55,908 nucleotides of DNA from the NCBI GenBank assembly GCA_947449875.1, contig CANFSY010000007.1:1-55908 (forward strand), given 5' to 3'. Under the pieces are notes generated by a model. It was not told the origin of the DNA, did not search any database, and saw nothing but the letters and a program-made list of their open reading frames with translations. This DNA comes from Paracoccaceae bacterium (GTDB taxonomy: Bacteria > Pseudomonadota > Alphaproteobacteria > Rhodobacterales > Rhodobacteraceae). The translations under genes and the position numbers were made by a program. Shown in pieces: positions 49,744 through 55,908 of the stretch (position 1 is its first letter; each line of letters starts with the position of its first letter).

Positions 49744-50319
49744 ATGTTTTACAAAGATGAGCGTCTTGCGCTTTTCATAGACGGTTCCAACCTTTACGCT
49801 GCGGCAAAAGCTCTTGGATTTGATATTGATTACAAGCTTTTGCGTCAGGAATTCATGCGCCGCGGCCGTTTGCTGCGGGCCTTTTACTACACAGCCCTTT
49901 TGGAAAATGACGAATATTCGCCGATCCGCCCCTTGGTGGATTGGCTGAACTACAACGGCTTTACCATGGTGACCAAGCCCGCCAAAGAATACACCGACAG
50001 CCAAGGCCGCCGGAAGGTCAAAGGCAATATGGACATCGAACTGGCCGTCGATGCGATGGAACTTGCCCCGCGGGTTGACCATATCGTGATCTTCTCGGGC
50101 GACGGTGATTTCCGTCCGCTGATCGAAAGCCTGCAACGTCAGGGCGTTCGGGTGTCGGTCGTCTCGACCATCCGCAGCCAACCGCCGATGATCGCGGACG
50201 AGTTGCGCCGCCAAGCTGACAACTTCATCGAGCTTGACGAGCTGCGTGACGTGATCGGCCGCCCGCCGCGCGACCCGCGCCAGATGGACAACCACGAGCC
50301 TGCCGTCGAAGCCAACTAA
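49744..50319 (+). CDS. NYN-domain (LabA/DUF88-like) protein
   Basis: ERLALFIDGSNLYAAAKALGFDIDYKLL...NMDIELAVDAMELAPRVDHIVIFSGDGDFRPLIESLQRQGVRVSVVS. Confidence 0.92.
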   Translation: MFYKDERLALFIDGSNLYAAAKALGFDIDYKLLRQEFMRRGRLLRAFYYTALLENDEYSPIRPLVDWLNYNGFTMVTKPAKEYTDSQGRRKVKGNMDIELAVDAMELAPRVDHIVIFSGDGDFRPLIESLQRQGVRVSVVSTIRSQPPMIADELRRQADNFIELDELRDVIGRPPRDPRQMDNHEPAVEAN

Positions 50320-50341
50320 GGCTGACCCGACTGTTTCAGAT

Positions 50342-50377
50342 AAAAAGGCCAATGCAGCCCGCTGCATTGGCCTTTTT
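50342..50377. terminator. Bidirectional-type intrinsic terminator
   Basis: AAAAAGGCCAATGCAG-CCCG-CTGCATTGGCCTTTTT, perfect 16-bp arms. Confidence 0.92.
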
Positions 50378-50456
50378 GCATGATTGCCCCCACAGGGCCC
50401 TTGCTGCGGTTTTCTTTGAAGGCAAGCTTTGCTAAAGTCAGCGCAAGGAGCACGCG

Positions 50457-51401
50457 ATGACCCCATTGACCCTTTACCTTGCCGCCCCGCGCGGCTTTTG
50501 CGCAGGCGTGGACCGCGCGATCAAGATCGTCGAACTGGCCCTGCAAAAATGGGGCGCGCCGGTCTATGTGCGGCACGAGATCGTTCATAACAAATACGTC
50601 GTCGACGGGCTGCGCGCCAAGGGCGCGGTGTTTGTCGAAGAACTGGACGACTGCCCCGTCGATCGGCCCGTGATCTTTTCCGCCCACGGCGTGCCCAAAT
50701 CTGTGCCGCAAGCCGCACAGGCGCGCCAGATGATCGCGGTCGATGCGACCTGTCCCCTTGTGACGAAAGTGCACACCGAAGCGGCCCGCCATTCGGAAGC
50801 AGGGTTGCAAATGGTGATGATCGGCCACGCAGGCCACCCCGAAACCATCGGCACCATGGGCCAACTGCCCGAGGGCGAGGTTTTGTTGGTGGAAACTGCC
50901 GAGGATGTGGCGCACCTGTCCGTGCGCGATCCGGCCAAACTGGCCTATATCACGCAAACCACCCTGTCGGTTGATGACACAGCGGGCATCGTCGCCGCCT
51001 TGCAAGACCGCTTTCCTGCCATCCTTGGCCCGCACAAGGAAGACATCTGCTATGCCACCACCAACCGTCAGGCGGCGGTCAAGGCTATGGCGGGCAAGAT
51101 TGATGCCTTGCTGGTGATCGGCGCGCCCAATTCGTCAAACTCGCTGCGCTTGGTTGAAGTGGGCAAGGCTGCGGGCTGTGCCTATGCCCAACTGGTGCAA
51201 CGCGCTGCCGAGATTGACTGGCGCGCGTTGGACGGCATTGGCCGTTTGGGTGTCACCGCCGGGGCTTCTGCACCGGAAGAGCTGGTGAACGAAGTGATCG
51301 ACGCTTTCCGCTCCCGCTATGAGGTGACGGTGGAACTGGTGGAAACCGCGCAAGAAAACGTGGAATTCAAAGTGCCCCGCGTGCTGCGAGAGCCGGCATG
51401 A
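50457..51401 (+). CDS. ispH: 4-hydroxy-3-methylbut-2-enyl diphosphate reductase
   Basis: [58 protein letters not shown]...[11 protein letters not shown]. Confidence 0.95.
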   Translation: MTPLTLYLAAPRGFCAGVDRAIKIVELALQKWGAPVYVRHEIVHNKYVVDGLRAKGAVFVEELDDCPVDRPVIFSAHGVPKSVPQAAQARQMIAVDATCPLVTKVHTEAARHSEAGLQMVMIGHAGHPETIGTMGQLPEGEVLLVETAEDVAHLSVRDPAKLAYITQTTLSVDDTAGIVAALQDRFPAILGPHKEDICYATTNRQAAVKAMAGKIDALLVIGAPNSSNSLRLVEVGKAAGCAYAQLVQRAAEIDWRALDGIGRLGVTAGASAPEELVNEVIDAFRSRYEVTVELVETAQENVEFKVPRVLREPA

Positions 51402-51823
51402 TCCCAAGATCGGCGCTGTATCTGGCCCTTGCGGGGCTTATTCCCTTTGTCGTCTGTGCGGGCGTGGGCCTGTCGGGCAACCAAGTTATCCTGCGCGGGG
51501 CCGAAGATGTGATCATGCTGCGCTATGGCATCATCATCTTGGCCTTTATGTCGGGGGTTTTGTGGGGCTTTGCCACCAATGCCGCAGGGCGGAGGGCGAC
51601 GGTGGCTTACGGGCTGTCGGTGCTGCCAGCACTTTGGGCGTTTTTCACCACGGTCGGGCCAACACCGCAGGCGCTGGGGGCCTTGATACCGGGGTTTTAC
51701 GGGCTTTTGGCGCTGGATTTCTTCTTTTGGCGCGCAGGTTTGGCCCCGCCTTGGTGGATGCGCCTGCGCTTGCCTTTGACGGCGGTTGTGATGGTGACTT
51801 TGGGGATCGGCATCTATATGTGA
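51398..51823 (+). CDS. DUF3429-like membrane protein
   Basis: [25 protein letters not shown]...[20 protein letters not shown]...[30 protein letters not shown]. Confidence 0.78.
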   Translation: MIPRSALYLALAGLIPFVVCAGVGLSGNQVILRGAEDVIMLRYGIIILAFMSGVLWGFATNAAGRRATVAYGLSVLPALWAFFTTVGPTPQALGALIPGFYGLLALDFFFWRAGLAPPWWMRLRLPLTAVVMVTLGIGIYM

Positions 51824-51850
51824 CGGCCTATTCCCAAGGAAAGCCGATCC

Positions 51851-52306
51851 ATGCCCGATCTTTTTGCCTATACCGATGGTGCGTGTTCGGGCAACCCCGG
51901 ACCGGGCGGCTGGGGCGTGTTGATGATCGCCCGCGAAGATGGGAAAGTCGTCAAAGAGCGCACCTTGCAAGGGGGCGAGGCTTTGACGACCAACAACCGG
52001 ATGGAGCTTTTGGCCGCGATCTCGGCACTGGAAGCGCTGGCCAAGCCTGTTGCCATCACGATCATCACCGATTCGGCCTATGTCAAGAATGGCATCACCG
52101 ACTGGATGGACAACTGGAAGCGCAAAGGTTGGCGCACAGCCGCCGGGCCACCGGTGAAGAATGTTGATCTGTGGCAAAGGCTGGATGCCGCCCGCACCGC
52201 CCATACCGTCACTTGGCGCTGGATCAAGGGCCATGCGGGCCATGCCGAAAACGAGCGGGCCGATGCACTGGCCCGCGCGGGGATGGCCCCGTTCAAGGCC
52301 GGCTAA
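51851..52306 (+). CDS. rnhA: Ribonuclease HI
   Basis: [22 protein letters not shown]...[23 protein letters not shown]...[26 protein letters not shown]...[17 protein letters not shown]. Confidence 0.95.
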   Translation: MPDLFAYTDGACSGNPGPGGWGVLMIAREDGKVVKERTLQGGEALTTNNRMELLAAISALEALAKPVAITIITDSAYVKNGITDWMDNWKRKGWRTAAGPPVKNVDLWQRLDAARTAHTVTWRWIKGHAGHAENERADALARAGMAPFKAG

Positions 52307-52327
52307 GGCCGCGCCTTAGCCGGCCTT
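52295..52327 (+). terminator. Perfect 15-bp hairpin containing the rnhA stop codon
   Basis: AAGGCCGGCTAAGGC-CGC-GCCTTAGCCGGCCTT. Confidence 0.65.
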
Positions 52328-52451
52328 GATCCAAAGGCGCGCTTTCAGCGCAAGGGTTTTATCTCGCCTCTGGCCAAGGGCCAACCGGCTTGCTGTGGAG
52401 GTGTGCGGATTTGCCGGTTGCGATTTGCGACCGCCCGTTTACTATTTCGCC

Positions 52452-52973
52452 ATGTCCCGCCCAAGAACCCTGCCCGATTCTGACGTTTTCGCTGTGATCT
52501 TGCAGCGCATCGCGGCTGAGGGCGAGAAATCGGTGGCCTTTTCGGCGATCTCACGCGCGACAGGGCTTGCAGGGGCCTCTTTGGTGCAGCGCTATGGCAG
52601 CTTGGCCAAGATGGTGGCGGCAGCGCTCGATTGGGGTTGGGACGAGCTGGACAGGATGGCCCTTGCCGCCCAAGACACAGCCGAGGTGGCAGAACACGCG
52701 GGGGCCAAGGGTGCGCAGGCCGTGCTGAAGGCGTTAAGCGACCATGTCGCAACCCTGCCGATGGCGGCCCTTTTGGCAGCAAGCCTGCGCCACGCGCATC
52801 TGCGCCCGCGCGCTGCGGCGTGGAAGGATCGGGTCGAGGCGATGATCGAGCGGCATCTGCGCGACCGTGACAGTGCCGCGATGGTGTTTGCCGCATGGCA
52901 AGGGCAAGTCCTGTGGGATGGGCTAGACACCAAGGGCTTTCGCCTGAAAGACTTGGTAAAACGGCTGGGGTGA
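52452..52973 (+). CDS. TetR-like transcriptional regulator
   Basis: VILQRIAAEGEKSVAFSAISRATGLAGASLVQRYGSLAKMVAAALDWGWDELD: TetR-type N-terminal HTH. Confidence 0.75.
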   Translation: MSRPRTLPDSDVFAVILQRIAAEGEKSVAFSAISRATGLAGASLVQRYGSLAKMVAAALDWGWDELDRMALAAQDTAEVAEHAGAKGAQAVLKALSDHVATLPMAALLAASLRHAHLRPRAAAWKDRVEAMIERHLRDRDSAAMVFAAWQGQVLWDGLDTKGFRLKDLVKRLG

Positions 52974-52978
52974 AGCCT

Positions 52979-53224
52979 TTAGCGCCGTGCGATATAGGTC
53001 TTCCAGACCCAAATCAGCACCAAGGCCCCCAGAACCGCCCCGACAAAGCCCGCCATCCATCCGGCCAGCTCAGCCAAGCCGCGGATCACCAGCCCACCGA
53101 CGATTGCCCCGCCCACGCCAATCGCGATGGTTGTGGGAATATCGGTCTGGATCTTCATCATCCGTGTGGCCAAAAACCCCGCAGCGGCCCCGACCACCAA
53201 AAGCAAAACGACTTGCATCTGCAC
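52979..53224 (-). CDS. GlsB/YeaQ-like small membrane protein
   Basis: 81 aa, Gly/Ala-rich TMs: VVGAAAGFLATRMMKIQTDIPTTIAIGVGGAIVGGLV...GFVGAVLGALVLIWVWK. Confidence 0.65.
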   Translation of the reverse strand: MQMQVVLLLVVGAAAGFLATRMMKIQTDIPTTIAIGVGGAIVGGLVIRGLAELAGWMAGFVGAVLGALVLIWVWKTYIARR

Positions 53225-53332
53225 CTCCTGTCGCCCGCCCTATATGGGAACGGGTGGGGCCAAAGGGAAGAGGGCGCGCTGCGCGTGTCATCCCTCTTGC
53301 CACGCGCTTCGGCTTGCGCCATCACCTTGGCC

Positions 53333-53695
53333 ATGACCGATGCAGACGCCCTTCAAGCCTTTCTTGCCCCGCTCAAGCGGTTGGCCGCCCGCCACTCTGG
53401 CATCGAGGGGCAAGTGCTCTGGGCTGCGGAGGTCGAAGAAGGCTGGCAGGTGCAAGACGACACCGCCGATTTGCTGGATGCCGAAGAGATCCCGTTTTAT
53501 GTCGAAGGCCTGCTGGTCGAGGGCTTTGGCCTGATCTGGCACGTCATGGCCGAAGCAGGCGAGGGGCGGCGCGATCCTGACCATGTGCTGCTGATGGTCT
53601 GGGAGCTTGGCACCCCCCCGCCCCCCGCCCCAACCGCCGCCGAAGGTTGGATCATTCTGGACAGCGGCCGTTGGAATGGCCAAGCCGCGCCGTGA
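53333..53695 (+). CDS. Hypothetical protein
   Basis: Open frame MTDADALQAFLAPLKRLAARHSGIEGQVLWAAEVEEGWQVQDDTADLLDAEEIPFYVEGLL...; no family recognised. Confidence 0.5.
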   Translation: MTDADALQAFLAPLKRLAARHSGIEGQVLWAAEVEEGWQVQDDTADLLDAEEIPFYVEGLLVEGFGLIWHVMAEAGEGRRDPDHVLLMVWELGTPPPPAPTAAEGWIILDSGRWNGQAAP

Positions 53696-53708
53696 ACAGG
53701 TTTTGCCC

Positions 53709-54257
53709 ATGCCCCGTCTGACCCTGCGCGCCTTCGGGCCCGCCCAACCTCACCCCGACACGGCCCAATCCTTGCGCGCCGCCTTTGGCGCAATGGTGGG
53801 GCTTATGTTTGTGCAAGCAGTGCTTTGGGCGCTTGGTCGGCTGGCCGGTCTGCCCGACTTGGGGCTTTTGGCGCACCCGTTGGTGATGGCCCCCTTGGGC
53901 GCGTCTGCCGTGCTGATCTATGCTGTGCCGTCCAGCCCCTTGGCGCAGCCGTGGTCTGTGGTGGTGGGAAACACGCTGGCGGCCATTTTGGCGCTTTTGG
54001 CGCTGCGGTTGGGTTTGCCGCCCACGGCGACCTTGGGCCTTGCGGTCTTTGTCAGCCTTGTGCTGATGGCTTGGGCACGGTGCCTGCACCCGCCCGGCGG
54101 GGCGGTGGCCTTGGCGACGGTGCTGGCCGCACCGGCAGATTTGCACGCCAGCCTGATCTGGCTGGTGCTGACGGTCTTTGCAGGATCAACCCTGCTGGTG
54201 GTCTTTGGCGTTGGATATCACAGGGCCCTTGGCCGCGCTTACCCCTACCAGCCGTAA
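53709..54257 (+). CDS. HPP-family membrane protein
   Basis: HPLVMAPLGASAVLIYAVPSSPLAQPWSVVVGNTLAAI...LVLMAWARCLHPPGGAVALATVL. Confidence 0.9.
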   Translation: MPRLTLRAFGPAQPHPDTAQSLRAAFGAMVGLMFVQAVLWALGRLAGLPDLGLLAHPLVMAPLGASAVLIYAVPSSPLAQPWSVVVGNTLAAILALLALRLGLPPTATLGLAVFVSLVLMAWARCLHPPGGAVALATVLAAPADLHASLIWLVLTVFAGSTLLVVFGVGYHRALGRAYPYQP

Positions 54258-54289
54258 TCAAATCCCCACCCGCAGAAGGTGCCCGCAGA

Positions 54290-54742
54290 ATGCCAACCTC
54301 CGACCCAGCGCAAGCGACCTATGCCGCCCTCCATGCCGATTGCGCCGCCTTGGGCACGCGCCTGTTCACCGTCACGGTGATGGATGCCGCAAATGAAATC
54401 ACCCACCGCGCTTATACCTCGCATCCGGTGGAATATCCGGTGTCGGGCACCAAGCCCGTCACGCGCGACGGGTGGTATGACCAGTGCATCGCCGCGCGGC
54501 AGGTCTTTGTGGCCAATACCACGCCTGAATTTGCGCGTTATTTCTTTGACCACGCGCTGATCACCTCGCTGGGGCTTGGGTCTTGCATCAACATTCCGCT
54601 GTTTGCGCCCGAGGGTCCTGTGCTGGGCACGGTCAACCTTTTGGCTCAAGAACATCACTTCACCCCTCAAAACCTTGCCGCCTATGCTGCCCTGATCGCG
54701 CGTGACCGCGCGGCCCTGCTGGCCGCCATGTCGGCGCGCTAG
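54290..54742 (+). CDS. GAF-domain protein
   Basis: GTRLFTVTVMDAANEITHRAYTSHPVEYPVSGTKPVTRDGWYDQCIAARQVFVANTTPEF...SCINIPLFAPEGPVLGTVNLLAQEHHFT. Confidence 0.82.
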   Translation: MPTSDPAQATYAALHADCAALGTRLFTVTVMDAANEITHRAYTSHPVEYPVSGTKPVTRDGWYDQCIAARQVFVANTTPEFARYFFDHALITSLGLGSCINIPLFAPEGPVLGTVNLLAQEHHFTPQNLAAYAALIARDRAALLAAMSAR

Positions 54743-54903
54743 CCTGCCATCTTGCGCCAAATACTGCGGGCGGTGAGGGGTCCCCCCCGCTTTGTGCCCG
54801 CAGCGCAGGCCCAAAAATCCCTTGCTTCCGGCTTCGTCTCCTCTACCTTCGGGCACAGGATGAAGAAAACAGCGCCCAAGGCGCGCGCAACTGGGAGTGT
54901 TCG

Positions 54904-55908
54904 ATGCACAGCTTGAAACTGATGGGACTGGGGCTTTTGGCCTTTGGCTTGGCCACCCCGCTTACCGCCCAAGTGACAACCCTTGGCGACGGAGAGGGCG
55001 AGGTCGATATCGTGGCTTGGCCCGGCTATATGGAGCGCGGCGAAAGCGACAAGTCCTTTGACTGGATCACCAAGTTCGAAGAAACCTCTGGCTGCAAGGT
55101 CAATGTCAAAACCGCCGGCACCTCGGACGAGATGGTGACGCTGATGAACCAAGGCGGCTTTGACCTTGTCACCGCCTCGGGCGATGCCTCGCTGCGGCTG
55201 GTTGCGGGCAAGAAGGTGCAAGAGATCAACACCGCCCTGATCCCGTCATGGGAGAAGCTGGACGGCCGCTTGAAAGACGGCGCTTGGTTTACGGTAGATG
55301 GCAAGCATTACGGGGTGCCCTATCAGTGGGGGCCCAATGTGCTGATGTACAACACCGAGGTCTTCGCCCAAGCTCCCACTTCGTGGGGCGTGATCTTTGA
55401 AGAGGGCAATTTGCCCGATGGCAAAAGCAATGTCGGGCGGGTGCAGGCCTATGCGGGGCCGATCTATATCGCGGATGCGGCCCTGTATCTGATGGCGCAT
55501 AAGCCCGATCTGGGCATCACCAACCCCTACCAACTGACCCCGCCGCAATATGCCGCCGCCCTTGATCTGCTGCGCGGGCAGCGCAAACTCGTCTCGCGCT
55601 ATTGGAGCGATGCGGCCACCCAAACCGATGATTTCAAAAACGAAGGCATCGTGGCGGCCAGTTCGTGGCCCTATCAGGTGAACCTGTTGCAGGGCGAGAA
55701 ATTCCCCGTCGCCTCGACCGTGCCGCAAGAGGGGGCCACGGGCTGGTCTGACACCACCATGATGGCCACCGATGCGCCGCATCCGACCTGTGCTTATAAG
55801 TGGATGGAACATACGCTTAACTCTAACCTGCAATCGGATCTGTCGGTCTGGTTCGGCTCTGTCCCCGTGGTGCCTGCGGCTTGCACCGATGGGTCGGGCC
55901 AGCAAACC
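54904..55908 (+). CDS. Extracellular solute-binding protein (spermidine/putrescine-type ABC), partial at window edge
   Basis: MHSLKLMGLGLLAFGLATPLTAQVTTLGDGEGEVDIVAWPGYMERGESDKSFDWITKFEETSGCKVNVKTAGTSDEMVTLM...; open to the end, so absent from the ORF track. Confidence 0.88.
   Translation, partial: MHSLKLMGLGLLAFGLATPLTAQVTTLGDGEGEVDIVAWPGYMERGESDKSFDWITKFEETSGCKVNVKTAGTSDEMVTLMNQGGFDLVTASGDASLRLVAGKKVQEINTALIPSWEKLDGRLKDGAWFTVDGKHYGVPYQWGPNVLMYNTEVFAQAPTSWGVIFEEGNLPDGKSNVGRVQAYAGPIYIADAALYLMAHKPDLGITNPYQLTPPQYAAALDLLRGQRKLVSRYWSDAATQTDDFKNEGIVAASSWPYQVNLLQGEKFPVASTVPQEGATGWSDTTMMATDAPHPTCAYKWMEHTLNSNLQSDLSVWFGSVPVVPAACTDGSGQQT

Overview
This 55.9 kb window looks like a Rhodobacteraceae-type alphaproteobacterial chromosome, judged from gene content and order. 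Positions 1-6.4 kb are an insertion-sequence graveyard around a tRNA-Ser(GCT), with decayed IS5, IS256, IS3, IS630-like and IS66 pieces plus remnants of surface-polysaccharide-type genes. Positions 6.4-55.9 kb are mostly ordinary core genes: phhB, a type I secretion ABC/HlyD pair, mlaA/mlaC-like genes, a class A PBP, glnK-amtB, tyrB-like, sseA, smpB, dapA, slt, folC, accD, map, recO, era, rnc, lepB, acpS, pdxJ, relA/spoT, rpoZ, folK, ispH and rnhA. The standout is a 2,845-bp collapsed Mu-like transposable prophage at 42925-45769. It has TG...CA termini and two 19-bp end repeats at each end in inverted orientation. It is flanked by an exact 5-bp duplication (GGTTT), and excising it in silico restores a perfect hairpin of a dispersed intergenic repeat. 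It keeps a repressor-like gene, a gp16/Ner-like gene, an in-frame fusion of a MuA-like DNA-binding N-terminus to a Mu protease-I-like C-terminus, a Mor-like gene and one further phage gene. All five frames are open. It sits between the DUF2062 gene and pdxJ, splitting what I believe is a conserved gene run. I call it a natural mini-Mu; its possible roles (trans-mobilisation, phage interference) are hypotheses. All product names come from reading translations by eye; no database search was run.
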